A stretch of DNA of 64,000 nucleotides from Candidatus Hamiltonella defensa 5AT (Acyrthosiphon pisum) (lineage in GTDB: Bacteria; Pseudomonadota; Gammaproteobacteria; Enterobacterales; Enterobacteriaceae). The number at the start of each line of letters is the position of its first letter. Positions within the stretch are counted from its first letter, which is position 1. The stretch lies in assembly GCF_000021705.1 (NCBI RefSeq), contig NC_012751.1, positions 558,001 to 622,000 of the forward strand, read 5' to 3'. Below the pieces are notes generated by a model, which saw only the letters and a list, made by a program, of their open reading frames with translations, was not told the DNA's origin and did no database searches. Positions 18,205 through 28,085 of this stretch are shown in pieces. Both the position numbers and the translations under genes were made by a program.

Positions 18205-20598
18205 TTACCAAGTTTTGCCGATATTAAATTGAAACTGTTCTGATTGATCGCCTTCATACTTTTTAATTGGAGTAGCATAAGAAAATGTTAATGGGCCTAA
18301 TGGTGATATCCATTGCAAAGCGACGCCAGCTGAAACACGAATATTATCCATGTTGCTATAATTTGAAACCCCCGCTGCTCGTGTTTGTTCTGTATCTTCC
18401 CAATTTGTGTCCCATACTGTACCGAAATCAATAAAAACAGAAGTGCGGACAGAGTTCGTATATTTTTCACTAATCAAAGGAGTCGGAGTAATTAACTCTA
18501 GACTACCTACGGCGAGTGCGTTTCCTCCAATAGCATCCGTAGAATTTTTTATTTTATTGCCATTATCTATATAATATACAGCTTTAGGGCCTATATTATT
18601 TGATTGAAAACCTCTGAGGCTGCCTGCTCCTCCAGCATAAAAATTTTCATAAAATGGCATTTCTTTATGACTGAAGCCACTACCGTATCCGATACGACCC
18701 CTGAATAACATGATCCAGGAGCGATTTTCGTTTAATGGATAATAAGCAGAAGTATCGAAGATAAGTTTATAAAATTCATTGTTTGAACCTGGGATAGTTA
18801 CTTTACCAGTGATGGAAGATTTTATTCCAGATGTTGGAAAATATCCACGATCCAGATTATCAAAAATCCAACCTGTATTGAACATATAATCGTGAGTCTT
18901 AAAATTAAGACGATCAGTATAGTTTAGATTTTTACCTAAAGATTTAAGATAGCGCCACATTGCAAGCTGAGGTGACATATCAGAAGGGCTATTATATACA
19001 TATCCTAAACCCAGGCTGAATGAATTATTTTCATTGATGGGTAAGCCGATATTACTCTCGATACCATAGCTGCTGTTTTTATAACTCGAAAGTTGCGCTT
19101 TATCTGCCTTAAAATTATTGTAAAAAACTCGCCCACCTAAGCTCACGCCATCTACAGTAAAATAAGGATCGGTTAAAGAAAATTCAGCATAAGTTTGGTA
19201 ACTGTTCTTAGTTCCGTTAATACTGACCTTATTGCCTGTACCTAACCAATTATCTTGATCAACGCCTGCCTGAAATCCAAGCCCTCCCCCTGTGCCATAG
19301 GTAACACCAAAGTTCATGATACCGGTGTTACGTTCCTTAACTTTATAGATGATATCTACTTGGTCATAAGTATTGGGAACACGTTGAGTTTGTACTTCAA
19401 CAGTTTCAAAATATCCCGAACGATTGAGCCGGTCTTTACCTAGTTGAACTTGATCGTTGTTTAACCATGCGCCTTCCATTTGACGTAACTCACGCCGTAA
19501 AACAATATCTTTTGTCGTGGTGTTACCTGAAAAAACAACATGATGAACGTAAAACCGCTTTCCACAATCTACTTCAATCTCTAATTTTACTGTTTTATCT
19601 TTTTCGTTTACTTTAGGGTGAATCTGTAAATCTGGATAAGCATAGCCATAACTGCTCAACATTTTTTTAATGTTATCTGCAATTTGAGTGACTTTGCTGA
19701 AGTTATAGAGTTCACCAGGTTTAATTTTGGCTATTTTTTTTGCTTGAGAAATATAATCGGCCATATTTCCACTAACAGTAATATCTTGAAGTTTATACTG
19801 GCTCCCTTCAGTAATATTAATTGTCACATAAATACTTTTTTTATTTGGAGTTAAACTGACTTGAGTGGAATCAATTTTAAAACCTGCATAACCACGATCA
19901 AGATAAAAACTCCGTAGAGTTTCAAGATCTCCTACTAATTTTTGTTTTTGGTATTTAAGATCACCCATTAAATTCCACCAAGGTACCTCATCACGTAATT
20001 GAAAACGTGAAAGCAGAGTCTCACTGCTGAATGCATGGTTACCTATAATATTAATTTGCTGAATTTTTGCAGAGACCCCTTCAATGAAAACGAGTTTCAA
20101 GTCAACACGATTGCGTGGCAGACGTGTCGCAATCGCTTTCACCGAAGCGCTATATTTACCCACACTGTAATAAAAATTTTCCAATCCTTTTTCAATGTGA
20201 GATAAAGTAGTAGCATCTAATGCTTCACCTACTCTAATTCCAGATGACTTAAGATTTTGTTTAAGCACCTCATCTTGCATTGATTTATTACCAGAGAACG
20301 TAATATTAGCAATGGTAGGGCGTTCTTTGACTTTGATGATCAATTTGCCGCCATCATGAGCAACATCAACCTTCTCAAAATTCTCAGTCGCAAATAGTGA
20401 ACGAATAATTTCAGCAGAAGCGGAATCAGCATCATTTACTTCATCACCAATGTGAAAAGGAATACTGAGAAGAGCTGCTCCAGGAGATACTCTTTGCAAA
20501 CCTTCGAAATGAATAGATTCTACCTTAAATTTATCTGAACCATGTACTGTGGCGCTGCCAAGAAGCAGCGATGCTATGAATAATTTTTTCATTACCAT
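18205..20598 (-). CDS. bamA: Outer-membrane protein assembly factor BamA
   Basis: BamA inserts beta-barrel proteins into the outer membrane. The 797-residue protein has a signal peptide (about 1-20), five POTRA domains (about 22-420, e.g. FKVESIHFEGLQRVSPGAAL) and a C-terminal barrel with FYAGGAGSLRGFQSNNIGP (the L6 RGF motif) and terminal FQFNIGKTW. The preferred start may be the Met at position 3. It is the main route by which the usher and any autotransporter barrel would be assembled. Confidence 0.97.
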   Translation of the reverse strand: MVMKKLFIASLLLGSATVHGSDKFKVESIHFEGLQRVSPGAALLSIPFHIGDEVNDADSASAEIIRSLFATENFEKVDVAHDGGKLIIKVKERPTIANITFSGNKSMQDEVLKQNLKSSGIRVGEALDATTLSHIEKGLENFYYSVGKYSASVKAIATRLPRNRVDLKLVFIEGVSAKIQQINIIGNHAFSSETLLSRFQLRDEVPWWNLMGDLKYQKQKLVGDLETLRSFYLDRGYAGFKIDSTQVSLTPNKKSIYVTINITEGSQYKLQDITVSGNMADYISQAKKIAKIKPGELYNFSKVTQIADNIKKMLSSYGYAYPDLQIHPKVNEKDKTVKLEIEVDCGKRFYVHHVVFSGNTTTKDIVLRRELRQMEGAWLNNDQVQLGKDRLNRSGYFETVEVQTQRVPNTYDQVDIIYKVKERNTGIMNFGVTYGTGGGLGFQAGVDQDNWLGTGNKVSINGTKNSYQTYAEFSLTDPYFTVDGVSLGGRVFYNNFKADKAQLSSYKNSSYGIESNIGLPINENNSFSLGLGYVYNSPSDMSPQLAMWRYLKSLGKNLNYTDRLNFKTHDYMFNTGWIFDNLDRGYFPTSGIKSSITGKVTIPGSNNEFYKLIFDTSAYYPLNENRSWIMLFRGRIGYGSGFSHKEMPFYENFYAGGAGSLRGFQSNNIGPKAVYYIDNGNKIKNSTDAIGGNALAVGSLELITPTPLISEKYTNSVRTSVFIDFGTVWDTNWEDTEQTRAAGVSNYSNMDNIRVSAGVALQWISPLGPLTFSYATPIKKYEGDQSEQFQFNIGKTW

Positions 20599-20633
20599 CG
20601 TCGTTATACGTTTTCCTAGTCAGCTTCGATCCG

Positions 20634-22016
20634 TTAAAAGCGAGAAAAATCATTATAAAGTGCAATAACTATTAATAACAGCAAAAAAATCAACCCAATC
20701 CGATAACTTAAATTCTGTATTTTTTCAGAAATCGGCCTTCCTCTACATTTTTCCATCGCTAAAAAAAGAAGATGCCCACCGTCTAAAATGGGTAATGGAA
20801 GTAAATTAACTATACCTAAGTTGATACTGATTAATGCTAGAAATATTAAGTAATAAACGAAGCCATTATTAGCTGAAGCGCCCGCACCTATTGCAATAGA
20901 AATCGGACCCCCTAGATAATTAAGGGGTATTTTACCCAAAATTAATTTTGTTAACGTACTCACAGTTAAAGAAATTGTTTCCCAAACTTTTTGGGCAGCA
21001 TGAGAAAATGCCAAATATAGATTATATCGGCAAGTAACTTCGTATCTTTCTATATCTTTGAGAGGAAGCATCTCTGGCATAATTCCAGCAAATCCTTCCT
21101 GGATCCTATTTCCACTTCGACCAATATTGACCCATTTTTCACCTAATTTTAATGTTAAAGTCACCGGTGCGCCTTGCCTTTCAATTTCTAATATCAAAGA
21201 TTGATTTGGATTTTTTCGTATCAGAGTCAAAAAAGATAGCCAGCTATCCAGGAGATCATGATTCACTCTAACGATCTTATCACCTATACGTAATCCTGCT
21301 TTTTCCGCAGGGGAATTCGGCGCAATGTGAGATAATACAGAGGTAAATTGATAACAACAAGGCATGATGCCTAAATTAAATAGTTGATCCTGACTTTTAT
21401 TCCCTAAATCCCAGTCTCTTAGATCCAGTATTTTTTTTTCTAATTGACCAGATTTTGTCATAACTACTTCTACTGGAACCTGCTGCTGCGCGACTTTTTT
21501 GAGAAGCTCCAAACGAGCTGAATTCCAACAAGGAGTTTTAACACCATCAACCGATTTTAACTCCATACCTATGATCATCCCTGATTTTTCAGCAATAGAG
21601 TTTGGTATTACGTCAATGATTAAAGAACGTACATCACCTACACCTATCATAAAAGCGCACATCCAGGCCAGCAAGGCAAAAAGAAAATTAGCCAGTGGAC
21701 CTGCACTGATAATAGCGGTACGCTGTAGAATGGTTTTATTATTGAAAGCTTGATTTTTTAGATGTAAAGGAACCGTCTGAATACGTTCATCTAACATTTT
21801 AACGTATCCGCCCAATGGAATGAGAGCAATGATGTATTCAGTACCCTTAGCGTCCTTAGTTGACCACAGCCGTTTTCCGAAACCAATTGAAAAACGTTCT
21901 ACATAAACCCCACAACGACGCGCCACCCAAAAATGGCCAAATTCATGCACTGCAACTAAAGTAGTCAGTGAAATGATAAAGGTGAGCATATTCCAAAGTA
22001 GATCGATCATAATCAT
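20634..22016 (-). CDS. rseP: Site-2 zinc protease RseP
   Basis: RseP cleaves the anti-sigma factor RseA within the membrane in the envelope-stress pathway and clears signal peptides. The HEFGH zinc motif lies in the first membrane helix (VAVHEFGHFWVARRCGVYVE), two PDZ domains follow (second: APNSPAEKAGLRIGDKI), and the LDG motif is in NLLPLPILDGGHLLF. ATG 22016 has GGTGGGA seven bases upstream; ATG 22010 fits the E. coli N-terminus equally well. Confidence 0.95.
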   Translation of the reverse strand: MIMIDLLWNMLTFIISLTTLVAVHEFGHFWVARRCGVYVERFSIGFGKRLWSTKDAKGTEYIIALIPLGGYVKMLDERIQTVPLHLKNQAFNNKTILQRTAIISAGPLANFLFALLAWMCAFMIGVGDVRSLIIDVIPNSIAEKSGMIIGMELKSVDGVKTPCWNSARLELLKKVAQQQVPVEVVMTKSGQLEKKILDLRDWDLGNKSQDQLFNLGIMPCCYQFTSVLSHIAPNSPAEKAGLRIGDKIVRVNHDLLDSWLSFLTLIRKNPNQSLILEIERQGAPVTLTLKLGEKWVNIGRSGNRIQEGFAGIMPEMLPLKDIERYEVTCRYNLYLAFSHAAQKVWETISLTVSTLTKLILGKIPLNYLGGPISIAIGAGASANNGFVYYLIFLALISINLGIVNLLPLPILDGGHLLFLAMEKCRGRPISEKIQNLSYRIGLIFLLLLIVIALYNDFSRF

Positions 22017-22066
22017 GATAATTCCCACCTACATATGTGGATATTATTCATATTTTCTTTAAAAAA

Positions 22067-22921
22067 CTAAAATATGAATAACATAAAACAGGCAAAAACA
22101 GGTACTGCTGCAGTCAAACTATCAATACGATCCAATATCCCACCATGGCCTGGAATCAAATAGCCACTATCTTTGATCCTTACTTGACGTTTGAACATGC
22201 TTTCAGTGAGGTCACCCAAGATCGAAGCAAACACAGAAATAACTGAGCAAATGAAAAGCTTTTGATACGTGATCCCTAAGGGAAAATAATAAGCAAATAA
22301 TAAAGATATGAGGGTAGAGACCAACAGGCCGCCTATTAATCCTTCCCAAGTTTTACCTGGTGATATTTTTGGTGCTAATTGATGCTTACCAAATCTTTTA
22401 CCAAAGATATAAGCTCCAGAATCAGCTCCCCACACCAACAGCATTAGGTAAAAAAGCCAGACAATGCCAATTTTATGATCTTGTTCATAGGCGTATTGAC
22501 GCAGGGCCAACATCCCACAAAAAAAAGGGATAATCGTTAATATTCCAAAAATGATACGTAAAAAAGAGGAGTGCTGCCAAAAAACCGCGGAATTCGGATA
22601 GGTTAATACTAGGATTAACGCAATAATCCACCATCCTAAAGATAACCAAATAAGCAGACTAAAGCCAAAGGGTAAGAAATGAATGGAGGATTGATCAGTT
22701 AAAAAATTTAACAATAGTGATATTAAAAAAATACTAAAAAAAATTATTAAACCAATCCTTTGAGAGAACACAGTCAATCCCGCTAATCTTCCCCACTCCC
22801 ATGCTGCTAAAAGGCAAATCACCAGGGTCACAATCGCAAAGCATAATGTTGATGATAAAAACACTGCACTGATAACAATCGGAAGTAAGATTAAAGCGGT
22901 GATGAAACGATGCTTTAGCAA
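22067..22921 (-). CDS. cdsA: Phosphatidate cytidylyltransferase
   Basis: CdsA makes CDP-diacylglycerol for phospholipid synthesis. The 284-residue protein has about eight membrane helices and the family signature MFKRQVRIKDSGYLIPGHGG followed by ILDRIDS. KISPGKTWEGLIGG is a further conserved loop. It lies nine bases after uppS. Confidence 0.95.
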   Translation of the reverse strand: MLKHRFITALILLPIVISAVFLSSTLCFAIVTLVICLLAAWEWGRLAGLTVFSQRIGLIIFFSIFLISLLLNFLTDQSSIHFLPFGFSLLIWLSLGWWIIALILVLTYPNSAVFWQHSSFLRIIFGILTIIPFFCGMLALRQYAYEQDHKIGIVWLFYLMLLVWGADSGAYIFGKRFGKHQLAPKISPGKTWEGLIGGLLVSTLISLLFAYYFPLGITYQKLFICSVISVFASILGDLTESMFKRQVRIKDSGYLIPGHGGILDRIDSLTAAVPVFACFMLFIF

Positions 22922-22930
22922 AAGTTTTCC

Positions 22931-23689
22931 TTAGGATATATCAACATCAATAGGTACTGTCCTGCCGAAACGACGCTCACGTTTGGCAAACGCATTTAAT
23001 GCACTTTCAAAAATGAATTCATCAAAATCAGGCCAGAGCACATCAGTAAAATAAAATTCCGTATAAGCGATTTGCCACAATAAAAAATTACTCACACGAT
23101 ATTCCCCGCCCGTTCTGATCATCAAATCTACATCAGGTTGTTCTTTAAGGCTAAGATAAGAATTCATTAATTCTTCATTAATTTGGGAAGGCTCCAGTTG
23201 CCCTATTTTAACGAGTGCTGCTAAAGATTGCACACTTTTTATGATGTCCCAACGACCACCATAATTAGCAGCAATGTTAAGTTTTAAACCATTATTATTT
23301 TCTGTGAGCTCTTCGGCGCTACGAATACGGTTTTGTAAACGTGGAGTAAAGCGGCTTATATCACCAATAATTTGAAAGCAAACATTATTTTTATGCAAAT
23401 TTTTGACTTCATTTCCCAAAGTTTGCATAAAAAGCCTCATCAAGGCGGTCACTTCTTTTTCTGGGCGATGCCAATTCTCACTGCTAAACGCATAAAGCGT
23501 GAGGGAAGGTAAACGATGATTCACCGCAAAGTTAACCACATTACGTACGGATCTTGCACCTTCTTTATGTCCAAGTATTCTTAATTTACCTTTTTTTTCA
23601 GCCCATCGACCATTGCCATCCATAATAATAGCAACATGGCGAGGCCAATGAGAACGCAAACTATCCATCTGAAATTTTTTATATGGCAT
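22931..23689 (-). CDS. uppS: Undecaprenyl diphosphate synthase
   Basis: UppS adds eight isoprene units to farnesyl diphosphate to make the lipid carrier for peptidoglycan and O-antigen. Seen are HVAIIMDGNGRWAEKKG (catalytic Asp), GHKEGARSVR, SSENWHRP and LMIRTGGEYRVSNFLLWQ. Length 252 matches the family. dxr, which precedes uppS in most enterics, is not here; the upstream DNA is an IS relic. Confidence 0.96.
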   Translation of the reverse strand: MPYKKFQMDSLRSHWPRHVAIIMDGNGRWAEKKGKLRILGHKEGARSVRNVVNFAVNHRLPSLTLYAFSSENWHRPEKEVTALMRLFMQTLGNEVKNLHKNNVCFQIIGDISRFTPRLQNRIRSAEELTENNNGLKLNIAANYGGRWDIIKSVQSLAALVKIGQLEPSQINEELMNSYLSLKEQPDVDLMIRTGGEYRVSNFLLWQIAYTEFYFTDVLWPDFDEFIFESALNAFAKRERRFGRTVPIDVDIS

Positions 23690-24000
23690 GAGGTGAAGCA
23701 GCTTCTAGATAAAAAAATTTTTCTCTGATATGAACAATGAATATGTGGTGATGATGTTGAAAAACGTCATTGTGGTTTTTCGTATTCATTATCTATTCAT
23801 TCCTTAATTTTTAATGTATTAAAATTTTTAAAACTATAGCATTTTAATTTTTTAGGAACAAATTAAACGAATTGATTACATCATCGATATTACGAAGCGT
23901 TCTTGAAGGATCAGATAATACTGAACATGATCCATCAGCCATGAAATAGAGAAAGTTGCACAATGAAATCTAAAGAATTTGAATTCTACACTGATTTTTT

Positions 24001-24935
24001 ATAACAAGCTCTGGGCAAACAAGGGCGACAGGGTTGTCTAAGGCCCTGGGGCAGGCGATGAGTCACGAGCAGATAACCCGTTTTTTATCCAAACGAGAGT
24101 ACAGATCGAAAGAGTTATGGCAGGAGGCAAAGCCAGTGTTCATGAAATTAAACGTGAAGAGGGGTGCCTTATTTTTGACGATACAATTATAGAAAAAGCG
24201 GGGAGAGATTAGAATGACATCATGTGCTGGGGGGCATTATGACCCCAGTAAAAATCTCTCTGTTAAAGGAGTGAATCTGCTCAATGCGTTGTATCATTCT
24301 GATTGCGTATCCATACCCGTGGCATTTGAAGTAGTCAAAAAAACCGATTTGATTTTGTGATATTGCCACCCGCCAGTGAGGGGGGGGGGAGAATGAACAA
24401 ATGCACGTGATGATATAAAACTGCGTGATTAATCAGTTAAAATTCAAATCAAGAAAATATCGAATTTATTGTGCAAAAAAGAGGGATTTTATCGCTTCTC
24501 TGAAATAGAACCGTCTGGGGTGTTGAGTGAAAGAAGATAGGAAGCAGGGGCATTTCGTCCGTATTGGTTCACTGAAATTATCAGAGCAACAAGAATGAGT
24601 GAGGCTGGCTTAAAGGCTTTAAAAAAGAAGTTCTTCTGATTTCAGGGTATTTACAAACAAAGACACGGCAGCGCGGGCTGATTCAATCTGGTGGACAGTG
24701 GAAAGGTTTCATCAATTCTTAAAATCAAATGCCTCACTCGCGAAATAACCTACCCGCCGGATTCAAACACAAAGCACCCACGTATTCACGTTCATCTACT
24801 CTGTATTCAAACTGGAATTTTTGAAAATAAAGCACAAGCTTTATCACTTTGCACTGCCTACCAAATTGTTCGTTAAACCGATTCAGCAAGCTCTTACTGA
24901 ACTTTAAAATCTTTAGAGCTGCCTAACATCATATA
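24001..24935 (+). pseudogene. Decayed IS transposase gene
   Basis: Transposase-like fragments in shifting plus-strand frames: LSKALGQAMSHEQITRFLSK, EEGCLIFDDTIIEK, LSVKGVNLLNALYHSD with IPVAFEVVKK, and near the end FHQ-SLKSNASLAKSPTRR. Together they follow the order of a DDE transposase (N-terminal domain, first Asp in FDDT, C-terminal Ser/Lys-rich region). At least four stops or frameshifts interrupt it. The IS family could not be named, and no clean terminal repeats were found. The whole interval 23690-24968 holds no intact gene. Confidence 0.65.
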
Positions 24936-24968
24936 ATCACAATTGACGCTTAATTAAAGAACTCATTT

Positions 24969-26060
24969 TTATTTTGGAACTTGCTGAGTAACACAGTGAA
25001 TATTTCCTCCACCCAGCAAGACTTCTCGAGCAGGAATACCTGTGATTTGATAATCAGGAAATATTTTTTTAAATATCTCACCGGCCTCTGTATCATGAGG
25101 ATCATTAAGTAATGGAAAAACAATTTGCTGATTAGTATTTAAAAAATTGATGTAAGATCCCGCCAATCGTTCCCCTGGTTGACGAGAAGAACCATTCGCA
25201 AGAATACCGATTTTTTCCTTTTTCTTCCTATAAAGAGGCGATGGCGCTGGAATTTTCCATATTTTCAAGGATCGACCTCGCGCATCTTTCGCTTGCGATA
25301 GCGTTTCATAAGCCGAAAGTGACCGCGCGTATTGTGTATCCTTTACATCCTCTGTCCAATGCAGGGCAACCTCTCCTGGCCTAACAAAACAACATATATT
25401 GTCGATATGACCATCTGTTTCATCATTACATAATCCCTCAGGCAACCATATAAAATGAGTAACCCCTAAATATTCAACAAGGACTTTTTCAATGTTTGAT
25501 TGTGTTAAATCTGGATTACGATTCTTGTGAAGCAAGCATTCTGATGTGGTCAGTAAAGTGCCCTCTCCGTCAGTATGGATAGAGCCCCCTTCTAATATAA
25601 TGGGCGCTTTATAAAGCGAATAATTATGGAACTGACTGATTTTTTGGGCTACTTTTTCATCCTTCCGCCAGTCATCATACAGCCCTCCCAATGCCCCTCC
25701 CCAAGCGTTGAATTTCCAATGAACCGCCCGAATTTCTGACCCATTTGTAACCATCGTAGGACCCGTATCGCGCACCCAGGCATCGTCGCTGTTCATTTCT
25801 ACCAAATTAATCTGAGACGACATGATTTTTTTTGCCTGTGACATAAAAATAGCCGGCACACCCATATAAACAGGAGTGGTTTGTGATATTGCTTCCGCAA
25901 TCTGAGCAAAGGTTTTTTGTACTGGAAGAGCATGATCACGCCAGTTATCGTGGCGATAGGGCCACAGCATCCATATAGCTTGATGAGCCGCCCACTCCGC
26001 AGGCATATAAAATCCGTCTTTTTGAGGTGTGTTAGGTAGGTAACATAAAGGAAAAGACAT
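24969..26060 (-). CDS. aguA: Agmatine deiminase
   Basis: AguA converts agmatine to N-carbamoylputrescine and ammonia. The 363-residue guanidine-modifying-fold protein has NSDDAWVRDTGPTMV, NAWGGALGGLY, LEGGSIHTDGEG, TDGHIDNICCFV and the nucleophilic Cys in GGGNIHCVTQQ. Its ATG overlaps the aguB stop by one base, so the two steps to putrescine are encoded together. Confidence 0.95.
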   Translation of the reverse strand: MSFPLCYLPNTPQKDGFYMPAEWAAHQAIWMLWPYRHDNWRDHALPVQKTFAQIAEAISQTTPVYMGVPAIFMSQAKKIMSSQINLVEMNSDDAWVRDTGPTMVTNGSEIRAVHWKFNAWGGALGGLYDDWRKDEKVAQKISQFHNYSLYKAPIILEGGSIHTDGEGTLLTTSECLLHKNRNPDLTQSNIEKVLVEYLGVTHFIWLPEGLCNDETDGHIDNICCFVRPGEVALHWTEDVKDTQYARSLSAYETLSQAKDARGRSLKIWKIPAPSPLYRKKKEKIGILANGSSRQPGERLAGSYINFLNTNQQIVFPLLNDPHDTEAGEIFKKIFPDYQITGIPAREVLLGGGNIHCVTQQVPK

Positions 26061-26947
26061 TATCGCCTCCTTGTTTGGGCATCACTGGTATTCAGGGTTT
26101 CGTACATTTCGGGTCTGCGGTCGCGAAATAGACCCCATGATGACCGTTGAACAGCAATTTTTTTCAAATCAAATTCATACACTAAAACTGCTTCTTCTGT
26201 TTGAGTGGCCTCAGCAACTATCTCTCCGATATGGTTTGTAATAAAAGAAGAGCCATAAAAAGTGATTTCTAATCCCTCAACATATCGACTGAGTTCTTTG
26301 CCAATTCGATTGGAAACGACAATAGGTACCATATTTGCTGCAGCATGACCTTGTTGCACAAAGGTCCAATGGGGCTGGCTGTTGATTTCAGGAAAATTTG
26401 GCTCAGAGCCAATAGCAGTAGGATAAAAAATAATCTCCGCACCTTTTAACGCAAGGCAACGGGCCGTTTCTGGAAACCATTGATCCCAACAAATTCCCAC
26501 ACCTATTTTGGCATACGAGGTGTCCCATACTTGAAACCCGGTATCTCCGGGCGTAAAAAAATGCTTTTCCTGATACCCTGGGCCATTAGGAATATGTGTC
26601 TTTCGGTAAAGATTTAATACAGTGCCATCTGCATTAATGACCACCAGAGAGTTATAATAAACATTGTGGGCAGATTCAAAAAAACTCAGCGGCAATACAA
26701 CGGCTAATTCAGCGGCCAAAGCAGAAAAATACTTAATCAGAACACTGCTTTCGACATTTTCAGCCAAGCTATAATGTGCGGGGTTTTGATCAATACAAAA
26801 ATAAGGAGTGGCGAAGAGCTCCTGAATTAAGATAATCTGAGCACCTTGAGCATGTGCTTTTCGTATTAATTTTTCGGCTTTCTCAATATTTTTAGGCAAA
26901 TTCCAAGAACAAGACATTTGAGTTGCTGCCACTTTGACCTGTGTCAT
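26060..26947 (-). CDS. aguB: N-carbamoylputrescine amidase
   Basis: AguB hydrolyses N-carbamoylputrescine to putrescine, carbon dioxide and ammonia. It is a nitrilase-superfamily enzyme of 295 residues with the Glu-Lys-Cys triad visible: Glu in LIQELFATPYF, Lys in YRKTHIPNGPGYQEK and Cys in GVGICWDQWFPE. With aguA it gives a route from arginine-derived agmatine to putrescine independent of agmatinase (speB). Confidence 0.95.
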   Translation of the reverse strand: MTQVKVAATQMSCSWNLPKNIEKAEKLIRKAHAQGAQIILIQELFATPYFCIDQNPAHYSLAENVESSVLIKYFSALAAELAVVLPLSFFESAHNVYYNSLVVINADGTVLNLYRKTHIPNGPGYQEKHFFTPGDTGFQVWDTSYAKIGVGICWDQWFPETARCLALKGAEIIFYPTAIGSEPNFPEINSQPHWTFVQQGHAAANMVPIVVSNRIGKELSRYVEGLEITFYGSSFITNHIGEIVAEATQTEEAVLVYEFDLKKIAVQRSSWGLFRDRRPEMYETLNTSDAQTRRR

Positions 26948-26990
26948 AAAAAACTCTCAATGTAAAAAGTAGGCGGCTTTCTTTTTTGTT

Positions 26991-27428
26991 TCATAAGGCA
27001 CGATCTTGTGCTTTGTTTGAAGAAAACCAGCTTTCCAAGATGATGACGGCAGAAGTGGCATCGACACTACTTTTGTTGAGTGCCTGATATCCCCCTTTAT
27101 CAAACAGGTAAGCACGAGCTTCTGCTGTGCTGAGTCTTTCATCGTGAAAGACGACTTTGATACCAAAACGTCGATATAAAGCATGACCAAATTGACGGGC
27201 ACTTTCAGTGATCGGTTGTTCTGTACCATCCATATTTAAGGGAAATCCTACCACCACTAAATCAGGATACCATTCTGATAATAATCTTTCGATTTTGATC
27301 CAATCCGGAGTGCCATTTTTTGATTTGCAGGCCGTTAATGGTCTGGCGGTTTCTGTGATATTTTGACCGATAGCAACACCAATACTTTTTGTACCAAAAT
27401 CAAAAGCAATAATATTGGTCCATCGCAT
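26991..27428 (-). CDS. ruvX: RuvX/YqgF RNase H-like protein
   Basis: This 145-residue protein has the RNase H-like fold, with catalytic Asp in IIAFDFGTKSIGVAIG, Glu region VVGFPLNMDGTEQ and late acidic residues in FHDERLSTAEA and SSVDATSAV. The family is implicated in pre-16S rRNA 5' processing and, in some bacteria, Holliday-junction cleavage. The ATG overlaps the yqgE stop by one base, the usual enteric pairing. Confidence 0.94.
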   Translation of the reverse strand: MRWTNIIAFDFGTKSIGVAIGQNITETARPLTACKSKNGTPDWIKIERLLSEWYPDLVVVGFPLNMDGTEQPITESARQFGHALYRRFGIKVVFHDERLSTAEARAYLFDKGGYQALNKSSVDATSAVIILESWFSSNKAQDRAL

Positions 27429-27985
27429 TAAGCATGCCCTGCTTGTTGCGCAATATGAAAAATATTAATTCCTAGTTTACTGGCAGCTTCATACCAGCGA
27501 TTAGGTATTAGGGTATTAAATAAAATTTCTGTATCTGCTTTTGTGGTTAGCCAGACATTGTCTATTAATTCCTGCTCTAACTGACCTTTTTGCCAACCGG
27601 TATATCCTACAGCGACCATGATATTTTTAGGTTGTTTTTTTGTACCGAGTGTTTTCAAAATATCTTTTGAGGTAGTAATCATAGTGTCATCTGAAACATG
27701 AATACTAGAATTAAATCCTGATTGTGGAGAATGTAAAATAAAACCTCGATCATCTGACAGGGGGCCTCCGCTCATCACAGGTTTATTTAAATGTCCTGCA
27801 TCATGCACCGACGAGATATTTAACTTTTTTAATAACCTTTCCAAGGTAAAACGAGCAACCGGTTGATTGATCATCAAACCCATCGCTCCATTTTCATTAT
27901 GTTCACAGACATAAATCACACTGCGTTCAAAATAAGTATTTTGGAGTAGAGGCATAGCGATAAGAAAATGATGCTGTAAATTCAT
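27428..27985 (-). CDS. yqgE: YqgE/AlgH family protein
   Basis: The 185-residue protein starts MNLQHHFLIAMPLLQ, as in E. coli, from ATG 27985; the frame is open four codons further up. It contains YVCEHNENGAMGLMINQPV, VMSGGPLSDDRGFILH and VGYTGWQKGQLEQE. The biochemical function is unsettled (called a transcriptional regulator in Pseudomonas). It is coupled to ruvX. Confidence 0.93.
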   Translation of the reverse strand: MNLQHHFLIAMPLLQNTYFERSVIYVCEHNENGAMGLMINQPVARFTLERLLKKLNISSVHDAGHLNKPVMSGGPLSDDRGFILHSPQSGFNSSIHVSDDTMITTSKDILKTLGTKKQPKNIMVAVGYTGWQKGQLEQELIDNVWLTTKADTEILFNTLIPNRWYEAASKLGINIFHIAQQAGHA

Positions 27986-28085
27986 TGTATTTTTCAAAAT
28001 TAATGTATAAAGATAAAAATTATTTAGGTGAGTTGTAGATTAACCTATTTCAAATTATTATGAGAGCTAACTATTAAAATAAAAA

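Noticed and set aside
26957..27229. 90-codon minus-strand frame overlapping ruvX
   Set aside because: It is an alternate frame of ruvX, which is a clear conserved gene.
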